DNA from: Actinomyces oris
Lineage (GTDB): Bacteria > Actinomycetota > Actinomycetes > Actinomycetales > Actinomycetaceae
DNA: 64,000 bases
Direction: 5' to 3'
Assembly (NCBI RefSeq): GCF_001553935.1
Contig: NZ_CP014232.1
Location: 372,001-436,000 of the forward strand
Shown here in pieces: positions 16,971-26,418 of the stretch (within the stretch, counting starts at the first letter, position 1; the number at the start of each line of letters is the position of its first letter). Under the pieces are notes generated by a model, which ran no database searches, was not told the origin of the DNA, and saw nothing but the letters and a program-made list of their open reading frames with translations. A program made the translations under genes and the position numbers.

Positions 16971-17372
16971 ATGAAGAGTACGGCCAGTATTGATTATGTT
17001 GACGTTTCGCCCGGCGAGGTGGCCGGCGACGACGTCGACGCTGTCGCACCCCCGACCACCTCCCCCCTCACGCAGGACGAGGCGGCAGCCCCCTTCCTGG
17101 TCAGCGCCGATATCCATGCCGTCATGCTGGGACTGTGGGCCTCGGGCCTCAGGTGCGTCATCGTCTACGCCCTGGCTCCCGTCATCGGCGCCGCGGGCCC
17201 GCTGGCCGTCGGCGCCGCCCTGGTCATCCAGGTCGCCGGCACCGCAATCAGCGTCAGTGGCGCCTGTTCCCTGTGGCGGCGGCGCAAGCACGGCTACTTC
17301 GTCTACGCCCTCATTGCGGTCCTGACCTGCCTGTGCGCCGTGGCCGCCCTGCTGGCCCCCGCCGGGTCCTAG
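16971..17372 (+). CDS. Hypothetical small membrane protein
   Basis: 133 residues from the ATG at 16971. The preceding 13 in-frame codons overlap the promoter, so I exclude them. An acidic, low-complexity N-terminus (about 45 residues) is followed by three hydrophobic segments (about 50-68, 74-95, 110-130), with WRRRKHGYF between the last two. The end of the protein is very hydrophobic. It precedes the PepSY-TM gene by nine bases, so the two are probably translated from one mRNA. No family recognised. Confidence 0.65.
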   Translation: MKSTASIDYVDVSPGEVAGDDVDAVAPPTTSPLTQDEAAAPFLVSADIHAVMLGLWASGLRCVIVYALAPVIGAAGPLAVGAALVIQVAGTAISVSGACSLWRRRKHGYFVYALIAVLTCLCAVAALLAPAGS

Positions 17373-17381
17373 CCCTCCCCG

Positions 17382-18440
17382 GTGAAGACTGCCATGGATC
17401 CCTCGGTCGCTCCCCTCCCCTCCCCAGCCTCCCGCACCCGCCGGGCGATGGCTCTCGTGCGCCGCTGGCTGTTGGCGGCGGCCAGCCTGGGACTGCTGGT
17501 CATCACTCTCAGCGGCACGCTCCTGCCGCACCAGACCGAGATTCTGCGTTCACTGAGCCCAGCCGCCTCCGGCAGCGACGCCGGTCCCGGTCAGGTCTCG
17601 TTGCCACAGGCGGTCGAGGTGATCGAGAACGCCCATCCCGACGAGCCGGTCCTGTCGGCAAGGTGGGACACCGACGTCGTCGAGGTGCGGACCGAGCAAG
17701 GCACCTACGCGATTGATCCCTCCACCGGGCACGAGATCAGCAGGGCGTCGGCGGCACCGGTCTGGGTCGCCGTCCTGGACAACCTGCACCGCTGCCTGCT
17801 GTCCTGTCGGGGGCCCGGCCACGTGCACTGGATGTCCCAGGAGATCCCCCACACCGGCTGGTGGGCCGGCCGGCGGAGCCTGACCGTCGGGGGCCTGGTC
17901 GTGGCCACCGCTGGCGTGGTCCTCGTGGTCCTGACCGTCAGCGGGTTGCGCACATGGTGGCCGCTGCAGCGCCATCGACGCACCGCTCTGTCCTCCCACT
18001 GGCGCACTCAGCGCCTCTCCCGGGACACCGACCTGCTCAAGGCGGCCGGACTGGTCCTTCTCCCCCTGCTGTTCCTGTGGGGCTACTACGCCAGCGCGTT
18101 CAGTATCCGCCCCACCCAACCGGCCTCACCGGTCTCCATGACCGCTCACCAGTCCCCGGCGGAACCGACCAGCGCGGGCCGGGCCCAGGACATCGGGCCG
18201 CATCGCGCCGTCGCTGCAGCGCAGGAAGCGGGCGGCGGACAGGCGGTCGCCCTGTTCCTGCCTCAGCCGGGCGACCCGTCGTCGACCTACACGGTCTGGA
18301 TCTCTCAAGGAGCACGGTTCGCCCCCCGGAAGTCCCCCGACGATGTCGCGGTGAGCATCGCAGTGAATGTCGACCCCGGAACCGGACAGACCACACTCCC
18401 CTCCACACCCGGCCACAGGCCGACCACACGGGCGGACTAG
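17382..18440 (+). CDS. PepSY-associated transmembrane (PepSY_TM) family protein
   Basis: 352 residues from a GTG at 17382; an in-frame ATG at 17394 with weak GTGAAG upstream is an equally possible start. Layout: helix 1 (about 25-45), an outer PepSY-like domain (about 75-125), LHRCLLS plus helix 2 region, GWWAGRRSLTVGG then helix 3 (about 165-190), SGLRTWW, helix 4 (about 228-245), and a C-terminal outer domain. This four-helix pattern is typical of proteins often found with iron or siderophore reduction systems. No iron genes are adjacent here, so the role stays open. Confidence 0.7.
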   Translation: MKTAMDPSVAPLPSPASRTRRAMALVRRWLLAAASLGLLVITLSGTLLPHQTEILRSLSPAASGSDAGPGQVSLPQAVEVIENAHPDEPVLSARWDTDVVEVRTEQGTYAIDPSTGHEISRASAAPVWVAVLDNLHRCLLSCRGPGHVHWMSQEIPHTGWWAGRRSLTVGGLVVATAGVVLVVLTVSGLRTWWPLQRHRRTALSSHWRTQRLSRDTDLLKAAGLVLLPLLFLWGYYASAFSIRPTQPASPVSMTAHQSPAEPTSAGRAQDIGPHRAVAAAQEAGGGQAVALFLPQPGDPSSTYTVWISQGARFAPRKSPDDVAVSIAVNVDPGTGQTTLPSTPGHRPTTRAD

Positions 18441-18613
18441 CGCCTATGACACCTATGCCGGCCCCTGGCTATGTGCCCGTTCCCACATCACAAGACGGGC
18501 GGAGATCGGGCCTTTGGTCGCAGACGACCCGCAGGTAGGGGCACAATCGGACCCGTACGGCACCGGAATGAGCCGGCGCCCCTGACTCCAAGACAACGCG
18601 AGAAGGACCTAAC

Positions 18614-20668
18614 GTGGCGCGCAGTATCTACATCGCCTCACCCAACGCCGGAACCGGGAAGTCAACGGTGGCCCTCGGGCTGGTCTCCTGTCTGACCAAG
18701 GTGGTCGCCAAGGTCGGCGTCTTCCGCCCCTTCGTGGAGAGCCGTGAGGGCGATGCCTTCCTCAGCCTCCTGCTGAACCGTGCCGGCTCCACCACGCCCC
18801 CCGAGCAGTGCGTCGGCGCGACCTGGGACGAGTTCCACGCCGACCCCGAGGAGGCCCTGGCACGCATCGTCGACGCCTACCGGGCCATGGCGCGCGAGCA
18901 CGATGTCGTCATCATCGACGGCTCGGACTTCACCGACGTCGCCGGCAACCCCGAGCTGGCCCTCAACGCCCGGGTGGCCGCCAACATCGGCGTCCCGGTG
19001 CTGCTGGTGGTCTCCGGGCAGAATGACGTGGAGGACGTCGTCGCCTCCGTGGAGGTCTCCATGGCCGAGATCGCCGACAACCACGCCCGCACCGTCGCGG
19101 TCGTGGCCAACAAGTGCCTGCCCGAGACCCGCCAGGCCATCGGCGAGGCACTGACCGCCATCGAGGGCATCACCTCCACCACGCTGCCCGAGGTTCCGCT
19201 GCTGGCGGCCCCGGTGGTGCGCGAGGTGCTCGACGCCGTCGAGGGCACTCTCATCGCCGGTGACGAGACGCTGCTCGACCGCGAGGCCGAGTCCGTCCTC
19301 GTGTGCGCCATGGACGTCTCCCACGTCCTGGAGCGCCTGACCGCCGGCCAGCTCGCCATCGTCCCGGCCGACCGCTCCGCCATGCTCATCTCCCTCATGG
19401 CGGCCCAGGCCTCCTCGAGCTTCCCGATCCTGTCGGGTCTCGTCCTCAACGGCGGCTTCGAGGTGGCGCCCCACGCGCTGCGCCTCCTGGAGGGGCTGGA
19501 CGTCAACATCCCGGTCATCACCTCTCCGCTGGACACCTTCGCCGCCGCCTCCGCGGCCGGCTCCCTGCAGGGTCTGCTCGCCCACGGCTCCGAGCGCAAG
19601 ATCGACGTCGCCGTGACCACCTTCGAGCAGGAGGCCGACGTCGAGGCCCTCCTGTCGGCCCTGGAGGTCGAGCCCTCCGAAGTCGTCACCCCCATCATGT
19701 TCCAGGCCGAGCTGGTGGAGCGCTCGCGCACCAACCGCAAGACCATCGTCCTGCCCGAGCCCGACGACGACCGGGTCCTGCGGGCCGCCGACGCCATCCT
19801 GCGCCGCGGCATCGCCGACCTGGTGCTGCTGGGTGACGAGACCACGGTGCGGGCCCGCGCCACCGAGCTGGGCCTGGACATCGCCGCCGCCCGAGTCGTC
19901 GCCACCAACGACCCCGAGCTGCTGGAGAAGTACGCCGAGGAGTTCGCTCGCCTGCGCGCCAAGAAGGGTGTCACCCTGGAGCAGGCCCGCGAGAAGGTCC
20001 AGGACGTGTCCTACTTCGGCACGATGATGGTCCACATGGGAGACGCCGACGGCATGGTCTCGGGCGCCGCCCACACCACCGCCCACACGATCGTCCCCTC
20101 CTTCCAGATCATCAAGACCAAGCCGGGGACCTCCATCGTCTCCTCGGTCTTCCTCATGCTCCTGCAGGACCGGGTGCTCGTCTACGGCGACTGCGCCGTC
20201 AACCCCGAGCCCAACGCCGCCGAGCTGGCCGACATCGCCATCTCCTCGGCCGCCACCGCCCGCCAGTTCGGCGTCGAGCCGCGCGTGGCGATGCTGTCCT
20301 TCTCCACCGGGACCTCCGGCAAGGGCGCGGACGTGGACAAGGTCCGTGAGGCCACCGAGCTGGTGCGGGCCAAGGAGCCCGACCTCGCCGTCGAGGGCCC
20401 CATCCAGTACGACGCCGCCATCGACCCGACCGTGGCTGCCAAGAAGGCCCCGGACTCGCTCGTGGCCGGACGGGCCAACGTCTTCATCTTCCCGGACCTG
20501 TCCAGCGGCAACATCGGCTACAAGGCGGTCCAGCGCTCCTCGGGCGCCATCGCCATCGGCCCAGTCCTCCAGGGCCTCAACAAGCCGGTCAACGACCTCT
20601 CGCGCGGCGCCCTGGTGGAGGACATCATCAACACCGTCGCCATCACCGCCGTCCAGGCCCAGGGCTGA
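18614..20668 (+). CDS. pta: Phosphate acetyltransferase (long form)
   Basis: 684 residues from a GTG at 18614 (GAGAAGG upstream). Converts acetyl-CoA and phosphate to acetyl phosphate, the first step of acetate overflow. Three parts: an N-terminal P-loop/BioD-like domain with SPNAGTGKST at residues 9-18, a DRTGG domain in the middle (about 220-330), and the catalytic PTA domain from about 365, with TIVLPEPDDDRVL, HMGDADGMVSGAAH and GPVLQGLNKPVNDLSRG. Length fits the long Pta class. It is paired with ackA downstream, separated by a strong hairpin. Confidence 0.95.
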   Translation: MARSIYIASPNAGTGKSTVALGLVSCLTKVVAKVGVFRPFVESREGDAFLSLLLNRAGSTTPPEQCVGATWDEFHADPEEALARIVDAYRAMAREHDVVIIDGSDFTDVAGNPELALNARVAANIGVPVLLVVSGQNDVEDVVASVEVSMAEIADNHARTVAVVANKCLPETRQAIGEALTAIEGITSTTLPEVPLLAAPVVREVLDAVEGTLIAGDETLLDREAESVLVCAMDVSHVLERLTAGQLAIVPADRSAMLISLMAAQASSSFPILSGLVLNGGFEVAPHALRLLEGLDVNIPVITSPLDTFAAASAAGSLQGLLAHGSERKIDVAVTTFEQEADVEALLSALEVEPSEVVTPIMFQAELVERSRTNRKTIVLPEPDDDRVLRAADAILRRGIADLVLLGDETTVRARATELGLDIAAARVVATNDPELLEKYAEEFARLRAKKGVTLEQAREKVQDVSYFGTMMVHMGDADGMVSGAAHTTAHTIVPSFQIIKTKPGTSIVSSVFLMLLQDRVLVYGDCAVNPEPNAAELADIAISSAATARQFGVEPRVAMLSFSTGTSGKGADVDKVREATELVRAKEPDLAVEGPIQYDAAIDPTVAAKKAPDSLVAGRANVFIFPDLSSGNIGYKAVQRSSGAIAIGPVLQGLNKPVNDLSRGALVEDIINTVAITAVQAQG

Positions 20669-20670
20669 GC

Positions 20671-20715
20671 CCTTCAGCGGCGTGGGGCCGGGACCCGGCC
20701 CCACGCCGCTGAGGC
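20671..20715 (+). terminator. Strong hairpin between pta and ackA
   Basis: 17-bp GC-rich stem (about 20675-20691 with 20695-20711) with a 3-base loop, extendable outward by a few pairs. It begins right after the pta stop. It may partly end transcription or protect the pta mRNA, so that ackA is expressed at a different level. No separate ackA promoter is obvious in the following 70 bases. Confidence 0.65.
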
Positions 20716-20786
20716 CAACCCGGGATCCCGCATCAGTCATCCAGTCATCCCCGCGTTCATCCCCGACCGTTCTTGAAAGGCACCCC

Positions 20787-21971
20787 GTGACTCAGCGCAC
20801 CGTCCTCGTTATCAACTCCGGCTCCTCCTCCATCAAGTACCAGCTGGTCGACCCCGACTCGGGCGCCTCGCTCGCCTCGGGCCTGGTGGAGCGCATCGGT
20901 GAGGAGACCGGCGCCATCACCCACAAGCACGGCGAGGAGCGCACCGAGATCACCGAGCCGGTCCCCGACCACGGCTTCGGCCTGTCCGAGGTGCTGCGCC
21001 TGTTCGAGGAGCAGGGCCCCTCGCTGGCCGACGCCCACATCGTGGCCGTGGGCCACCGGGTCGTCCAGGGCGGGCGCTACTTCTCCGGCCCGGCCCTCAT
21101 CGACGACGACGTCGTGGCCCGGATCGAGCAGCTCGTGCCGCTGGGCCCGCTGCACAACCCCGCCCACCTCAAGGGCATCGAGGTGGGGCGCCGCCTCCTG
21201 TCCGACGTGCCGCACGTGGCCGTCTTCGACACCGCCTTCTTCCAGGACCTGCCCGAGGAGGCCGCCCGCTACGCCCTGGACCGCGAGGTCGCCGACACCT
21301 ACTCCATCCGCCGCTACGGGGCTCACGGCACCAGCCACCAGTTCGTCTCCGGGGCGGTCTCCGAGTTCCTGGGGCGCGACGACCTCAAGCAGGTCGTCCT
21401 GCACCTGGGCAACGGGGCCTCGGCCTCGGCGGTCGTGGCCGGGCACGCCGTGGACACCTCCATGGGTCTGACCCCGCTGGAGGGCCTGGTCATGGGCGGG
21501 CGCACCGGCGACATCGACCCGGCCGCCGTCTTCCACCTGGCACGCGTGGCCGGCATGTCCATCGACGAGATCGACCACCTGTTCAACCGCGGCTCGGGCA
21601 TGAAGGGCCTGGCCGGGGACAACGACATGCGCGAGGTGTGGAAGCGCATCGGCGCCGGTGAGCAGGAGGCCCGCGAGGCCATGGACATCTACCTGCACCG
21701 GCTCGTGAAGTACGTGGGCGCCTACACCGCCGTCATGGGTGGTCTGGACGCCCTGACCTTCACCGCCGGTATCGGCGAGAACGACGCGAACCTGCGTCGC
21801 GAGCTCGGCGAGCGCCTGGGCTTCATGGGCGTGAAGATCAACCAGGGGGTCAACGAGACCCGCTCCGACGAGCCGCGCGTCATCTCCACCCCGGACTCGA
21901 AGGTCACCGTGCTCGTGGTGCCCACCAACGAGGAGCTCGCCATCGCCCGCCAGGCGCTCACCCTCATCTGA
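20787..21971 (+). CDS. ackA: Acetate kinase
   Basis: 394 residues from a GTG at 20787 with GAAAGG six bases upstream. Makes ATP and acetate from acetyl phosphate. ASKHA-fold motifs: VINSGSSSIKYQL (residues 8-20), GHRVVQGG, GAHGTSHQFVS (transition-state His/Arg region), VLHLGNGASASAV and FTAGIGEN. Full length. It follows pta, as in most fermenting bacteria. Confidence 0.96.
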   Translation: MTQRTVLVINSGSSSIKYQLVDPDSGASLASGLVERIGEETGAITHKHGEERTEITEPVPDHGFGLSEVLRLFEEQGPSLADAHIVAVGHRVVQGGRYFSGPALIDDDVVARIEQLVPLGPLHNPAHLKGIEVGRRLLSDVPHVAVFDTAFFQDLPEEAARYALDREVADTYSIRRYGAHGTSHQFVSGAVSEFLGRDDLKQVVLHLGNGASASAVVAGHAVDTSMGLTPLEGLVMGGRTGDIDPAAVFHLARVAGMSIDEIDHLFNRGSGMKGLAGDNDMREVWKRIGAGEQEAREAMDIYLHRLVKYVGAYTAVMGGLDALTFTAGIGENDANLRRELGERLGFMGVKINQGVNETRSDEPRVISTPDSKVTVLVVPTNEELAIARQALTLI

Positions 21972-22033
21972 GCCGCTCCCGGAAGTGCGCACAGGAATCT
22001 GACGCCCAGCACTGCCGGGCCCGGACGATCACG

Positions 22034-22073
22034 CGGTGCCGCAGCCGCCCCTGTTAGGGATGCTGCGGCACCG
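22034..22073 (+). terminator. Terminator after ackA
   Basis: 12-bp perfect stem (22034-22045 with 22062-22073); its 16-base loop contains a second small 4-bp stem. Confidence 0.7.
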
Positions 22074-22146
22074 TCGTCGTCCCCCAGGGGGGACAAACCG
22101 GCCGACGGCGGTGCGCGCGCGAGGCCCTGAGGGCTTGCATGGAGTC

Positions 22147-23298
22147 ATGAGCAACGCACCTGTCACCAGCACACCAAGACCCCCCGCCCCTCCAACAACG
22201 CCCCTGCACCAGACCGCAGCCATGAACGGGGGCACACCTGTCCCTGCACCGGCTCCGCAACCGGCCGCGCCCTTCGTTCCAGCCCCGACCGCCCCCGGCG
22301 CCGTGCCCGTCCCAGCAGCACCCGGCGCCGTGCCCGCCCCGGCCGTCCCCTCTCCCTCCGAGGGACTCGTCGTGGTCACTGAGGGACTGACCCGCACCTA
22401 TAACGGTGTCAATGCCGTCGACGGCTTGAACCTGTCCGTGCCCGCCGGCGGCATCTACGGCTTCCTGGGCCCCAACGGCGCCGGCAAGTCCACCACGATG
22501 AAGCTCCTGCTAGGACTGACCCGCCCGACGTCGGGCAGCATGAGTGTCCTGGGACGCCCGGTCAGCCAGCGCCACCCCCTGCCGCCGGGAACCATCGGCT
22601 CCCTCATCGAGGGCCCCTCCTACTACCCGAGCCTGACCGGCAAGGAGAACCTGGCCATGGTGGCCTCCTACCTGGGGCTGGCCTCCAACCGAGTCCAGCA
22701 CGCCCTGGCCACCGTCAACCTCGTCGGGCAGGAGAACAAGCAGGTCAAGCACTACTCCATGGGCATGAAGCAGCGCCTGGGACTGGCCATGGCGCTGCTG
22801 TCGAACCCGGCCCTCATGCTCCTGGACGAGCCGACCAACGGGCTCGACCCCGCCGGGGTGGCCGAGATCCGCCAGCTCATCGTCACCCTGGCCCGCCAGG
22901 AGGGCGTGACGATCATCGTCTCCTCCCACATCCTGTCGGAGATCGAGCAGATGGCCGACACCGTCGGCATCATCTGCGCCGGACGGCTGCGCTATCAGGG
23001 CACCCTGGCCGGGCTGCGCGACGAGGGGGTCATCGAGCTGCTCGTCTCCTCGCCCACGGCCGTCGCCGCGCTCCTGACCTCCCTCGGGGTGACCCACGAG
23101 GTGCGGGACGGCGCCGTGCGCACCCCCATGATGCCCGACGACGACGTCGGCGAGCTCATCACCCGCATCGTCTCCTCCGGGACGACCGTCTACCGGGTCC
23201 AGACCGTGCGCAAGACCCTCGAGCAGGCCTTCCTGGAGCTGACCGAGCCGGTCCTGGCCGCCCAGCCTCCCCTCGCCTCTCAGGAGATGAATCGATGA
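22147..23298 (+). CDS. ABC transporter ATP-binding protein (lantibiotic-immunity/BcrA-like)
   Basis: 383 residues from the ATG at 22147. The first about 75 residues are Pro/Ala/Thr-rich and look disordered. A standard ABC domain follows: GPNGAGKST (Walker A), YSMGMKQRLG (signature), LMLLDEPTNGLDP (Walker B), SSHILSEIE (switch His). The C-terminal extension is typical of drug/lantibiotic exporters. It couples ATP hydrolysis to the two permeases downstream. Its stop overlaps the next start as ATGA. A TTGCAT hexamer ends six bases before the ATG, so it may be leaderless. First gene of a five-gene operon ending in a two-component system. Confidence 0.87.
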   Translation: MSNAPVTSTPRPPAPPTTPLHQTAAMNGGTPVPAPAPQPAAPFVPAPTAPGAVPVPAAPGAVPAPAVPSPSEGLVVVTEGLTRTYNGVNAVDGLNLSVPAGGIYGFLGPNGAGKSTTMKLLLGLTRPTSGSMSVLGRPVSQRHPLPPGTIGSLIEGPSYYPSLTGKENLAMVASYLGLASNRVQHALATVNLVGQENKQVKHYSMGMKQRLGLAMALLSNPALMLLDEPTNGLDPAGVAEIRQLIVTLARQEGVTIIVSSHILSEIEQMADTVGIICAGRLRYQGTLAGLRDEGVIELLVSSPTAVAALLTSLGVTHEVRDGAVRTPMMPDDDVGELITRIVSSGTTVYRVQTVRKTLEQAFLELTEPVLAAQPPLASQEMNR

Positions 23299-24206
23299 GC
23301 ACCCCAGTGAGTACAGCGGGCCCGGCAGCCACCATGGCCGCGCAGCCAACACCACCGACACAGCACCTGACACAGCCCCCGACGCGACCGGCGGCGCCGC
23401 GCGCACTCCCCCTCTCCCCGCTGAGCCGGGCGTGGACCACCCTGGCCCTCGAGCTGGGCAAGCTGCGCCGCAAGCGCTACTGGCTCATTGCCGCCAGCGC
23501 CGACGCCGTGTGCCTGGTATGGAGCGGCATGCTCATCACCCATCGGGCGAGCGGCCCGGTTGGCGCACGCCACGCCACGCTTGCCCTGGACGAGTTCATC
23601 CAGATCATCGCCTTCCTCATGCCCCTCATCACCGCGATCCTGGCCTCGCGCATCGTCACCGTGGACACCGAGGAGCGCATGGGCCAGCTGATGACGGCGC
23701 TGGGGCAGAGCCCCCTGACCCGCTACCGAGGCAAGCTGGTGGTCGTGATCCTCACGGTCCTGTGCATAGAGATGACCCTCTTCACACTTGTCACCGTGCT
23801 GGCCGGCCCGATCGGACTGACCGTCACCGGCTCCTACTGGAGCACACTGCCTCCCGCCCTCGCGGTGGCGGCGTGCTCAACGCTGGCCATCTCCGCGGTC
23901 CAGCTGACGCTGTCCACCTGCTTCGACAAGCAGGGCGTCAGCCTGGGTGCGGCGGCCATCGGCGGTCTCATCGCCGAGAGCCTGCCCTACGCCTACCTCG
24001 GGAAGTTCTCATGGCTGCTGCCCTGGGGCATCGTTCCCGCAGCCACCCCCATTGACACGGTCGCCTCCCGCACGTCCATGCGGGAAAGCGGCGACATGAC
24101 GCTCGTGTCCCACCCGTGGACCCTGGCGGCCCTCGCCGCACTGGTCGCGGTCGGGTGGACCGTCGCCGCCCACCTCGTTATCGTCCACCAGGAGAATCAC
24201 CGATGA
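23295..24206 (+). CDS. ABC-2 type permease, first subunit
   Basis: 303 residues starting in a 4-base ATGA overlap with the ATPase gene. An N-terminal low-complexity stretch of about 45 residues (Pro/Thr/Ala) precedes the first helix. About six membrane segments. After helix 2, the stretch TEERMGQLMTALGQSPLTR is like the coupling segment of EpiE/MutE-type lantibiotic immunity permeases (E..G.L......P..R). It is probably the membrane half of a heterodimeric peptide or drug exporter together with the next gene. Confidence 0.8.
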   Translation: MSTPVSTAGPAATMAAQPTPPTQHLTQPPTRPAAPRALPLSPLSRAWTTLALELGKLRRKRYWLIAASADAVCLVWSGMLITHRASGPVGARHATLALDEFIQIIAFLMPLITAILASRIVTVDTEERMGQLMTALGQSPLTRYRGKLVVVILTVLCIEMTLFTLVTVLAGPIGLTVTGSYWSTLPPALAVAACSTLAISAVQLTLSTCFDKQGVSLGAAAIGGLIAESLPYAYLGKFSWLLPWGIVPAATPIDTVASRTSMRESGDMTLVSHPWTLAALAALVAVGWTVAAHLVIVHQENHR

Positions 24207-25096
24207 GCACCACCGCACCAGTCACACGTTACACGGCAGGCCGGCCCCTCCGACCTGCTCAGCACCCGTCAGCGCTCCCCGGTCCCTCCGGCCCGTCCAC
24301 GACGCCGCAGCCGACCGGTCTGGGCCGGACTGCCCCGCCCTCTCCCCAGTCCCGCCCGTCAGTACGAGCCGCCTGGTACTGGGAGAACCGCAAGTCCCCC
24401 AACCGGTGGTACTGGGTCGCCGTCACCGCCCTGTGCTCCCTGGGCTCCCTGTCCGGCTACATTCAGTACCGCACCTACCGGAGCGAGTTCGAGGCCCAGG
24501 GCGTCACCTGGGAGATCACGTGGTCCCAGTCCACGCTCCTGCTCTCAATGGTGTTCCTGCCGCTCGCGCTGGGTGCCTTCGCCGCGCAGATCGCCAGCAG
24601 TGAGCACCAGGGAAGGAACTGGCAGCGGATGAGCGCCACCGGCCTGGAGACCACCATGGTCGCGGGCAAGCTGCTGCACGGGCTCCAGGTCGCGGTCCTC
24701 ACCACCGCGGTCCTGGTCCTGACCACCGCGGTGACGGGACTCGCCTCGGGCTTCAGCCTGGTGGGCCTGGTCGCCTTCCTGCCGCGCTTCGCCGTCGTCG
24801 CGTTGGGAATGTGGGTCATCCTCACCTTCGTCACCTGGCTGGGCGCAGTCATGACGTCCTTCGCCACCACGATGTCCACGGTCCTGCTGAGCATCATTGC
24901 GGGGCTGGCGATGCTTCTCGTGGCTCGACCGCTGAGCGTCCTCAACCCCGCAGCCTCACTGACCCGAACCACCTCGGCCATGAGCCCGGGCTACGTGACC
25001 TCACTGGGCGCCGCGGCATTCGAAGGAGTCATCTGCCTGGTGTGGGTGGTCCTGCTGACCCTGGCTCTGCGCCGAGCAGTCAGGCGCCAGTCATGA
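24203..25096 (+). CDS. ABC-2 type permease, second subunit
   Basis: 297 residues, ATGA overlap with the previous gene and CAGGAG upstream. The first about 60 residues are Pro/Ser-rich and look disordered, then about six membrane segments. The coupling segment reads ASSEHQGRNWQRMSATGLE, again like lantibiotic-immunity permeases of the MutE/MutG kind. It pairs with the preceding permease. Confidence 0.8.
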   Translation: MSTTAPVTRYTAGRPLRPAQHPSALPGPSGPSTTPQPTGLGRTAPPSPQSRPSVRAAWYWENRKSPNRWYWVAVTALCSLGSLSGYIQYRTYRSEFEAQGVTWEITWSQSTLLLSMVFLPLALGAFAAQIASSEHQGRNWQRMSATGLETTMVAGKLLHGLQVAVLTTAVLVLTTAVTGLASGFSLVGLVAFLPRFAVVALGMWVILTFVTWLGAVMTSFATTMSTVLLSIIAGLAMLLVARPLSVLNPAASLTRTTSAMSPGYVTSLGAAAFEGVICLVWVVLLTLALRRAVRRQS

Positions 25097-26418
25097 GCCA
25101 CGTTCCCACAGTGCCCGAGGCGGCACACGTCTCACGGGTCCCGCGGACCCTCCTGGACCGGGTGGCTCAGTGGTGGCGCACCAGCACCCTGACCCTGTGG
25201 GCGGTGGCCGGAGCCGCGTGCCTCTTCCAGCTGATGGTGCTGAACGTGGCCTCGTACACCTACCCGCACCTGCCCATGCGGGGCTGGGTCATCGTCTCCC
25301 TGCTGCTCGCCGGATCGCTGCTGGCCCGACGCTGCTGGCCCCTCGCCGTCGTCACCGCCACGAGCCTGGCCTCGGCCGCCGCCGACCTGTGGGGGCCGCG
25401 CGGTGGACTCAACCTGCTGTCCATGCTGGCTCTCTACGCCCTGCTCGTGGCCGCCCCCACCCGTGACCGACTCATCGGCTTCGGCATCTGCGCGCCGTGC
25501 ACCCTCGTCCCCACGGCTCTGGCCAAGTGGCCGCAGGTGAGCGCGTTGAGCCCTGACTTCATCGCCCTGGTGCTCGTGCTCGCGGTGGCCTCGATCTCCC
25601 GCTCCCGCCGGGAGGCCCTGGAGCACGGGGACGCCCAGTTGGCGGCGCAGTCCGCCGAGCAGCGGCTGGTCGCCCAGCGCGACGCCGCCCGCCACCAGGC
25701 CCGGGTGGCGGCCGAGCTCCACGACTCCGTGGGCCACGCCCTGACCGCGATCATCGCCCTGTCCGAGGGGATGCAGGGGGCCGGCGGCAGCCCACAGACA
25801 GACGAGGCCATTGACATGATGAACGCCCTGGCCCGCGAGGGTCTGGCGGACACCCGGCGCGCCGTCGCCTCGCTCCAGGCAGCACCAGGCCCCTCCCCCG
25901 ACGACGCCGCTGAGACCACCGATCCCCTCACCGGCCGGGTCTTGGAGGGCCCGCAGTCCCCCTCGGGCGCAGCCGGCTGGGACCGGCTCAACGACCTGCT
26001 GACCACAGTGAGGGCCACCGGTATCAGTGCGGCTCTCACCGAGACCGGCAGGCGCCCTCTCGACGCATCTTGCAGTCAGGCCCTCGGGGAGGTCGTCTAT
26101 GTCGTCATCCGGGAGGCCCTGACCAATGTCATGCGCCACGCAGAGGGCGCCACGCGCGTCGTTGTCTCCCTGGACCATGACCAGGCCTCCACGCGGATCA
26201 CCGTGTCCGACGACGGTCGCGCCGCGCAGCCAGGCCACGCAGACGGCTTCCCGGGCTCGTCTCAGGCACCGGCAGCGGCCGGCCACGGGCTGGCGAACCT
26301 GGCCGCCGCGGTCGGTGAGCACGGCGGCACGCTGTCGGCCGGCCCCACAGCCGATGAGGGCGCATCCGGCTGGGTGCTGCGCGCCCTCGTCCCCTTCCCG
26401 GAAGGTGCATCACGGTGA
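25093..26418 (+). CDS. Sensor histidine kinase (HisKA_3 type)
   Basis: 441 residues, ATGA overlap with the permease gene. About five membrane helices (residues 32-168), a short coiled coil (about 172-205), then the HisKA_3 dimerisation helix AELHDSVGHALTAI with phospho-acceptor His210. The HATPase domain has EALTNVMRHAEGA (N box) and GHGLANL (G box). There is no large outer sensor domain, as in kinases that sense through a partner ABC transporter or within the membrane. It should phosphorylate the regulator encoded next, with which it overlaps by 4 bases. Confidence 0.9.
   Translation: MSHVPTVPEAAHVSRVPRTLLDRVAQWWRTSTLTLWAVAGAACLFQLMVLNVASYTYPHLPMRGWVIVSLLLAGSLLARRCWPLAVVTATSLASAAADLWGPRGGLNLLSMLALYALLVAAPTRDRLIGFGICAPCTLVPTALAKWPQVSALSPDFIALVLVLAVASISRSRREALEHGDAQLAAQSAEQRLVAQRDAARHQARVAAELHDSVGHALTAIIALSEGMQGAGGSPQTDEAIDMMNALAREGLADTRRAVASLQAAPGPSPDDAAETTDPLTGRVLEGPQSPSGAAGWDRLNDLLTTVRATGISAALTETGRRPLDASCSQALGEVVYVVIREALTNVMRHAEGATRVVVSLDHDQASTRITVSDDGRAAQPGHADGFPGSSQAPAAAGHGLANLAAAVGEHGGTLSAGPTADEGASGWVLRALVPFPEGASR

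Noticed and set aside
18662..20740. Long open frame (about 690 codons) antisense to pta
   Set aside because: Gly/Val/Asp/His-rich translation typical of the reverse strand of high-GC genes; no domain; pta is certain.
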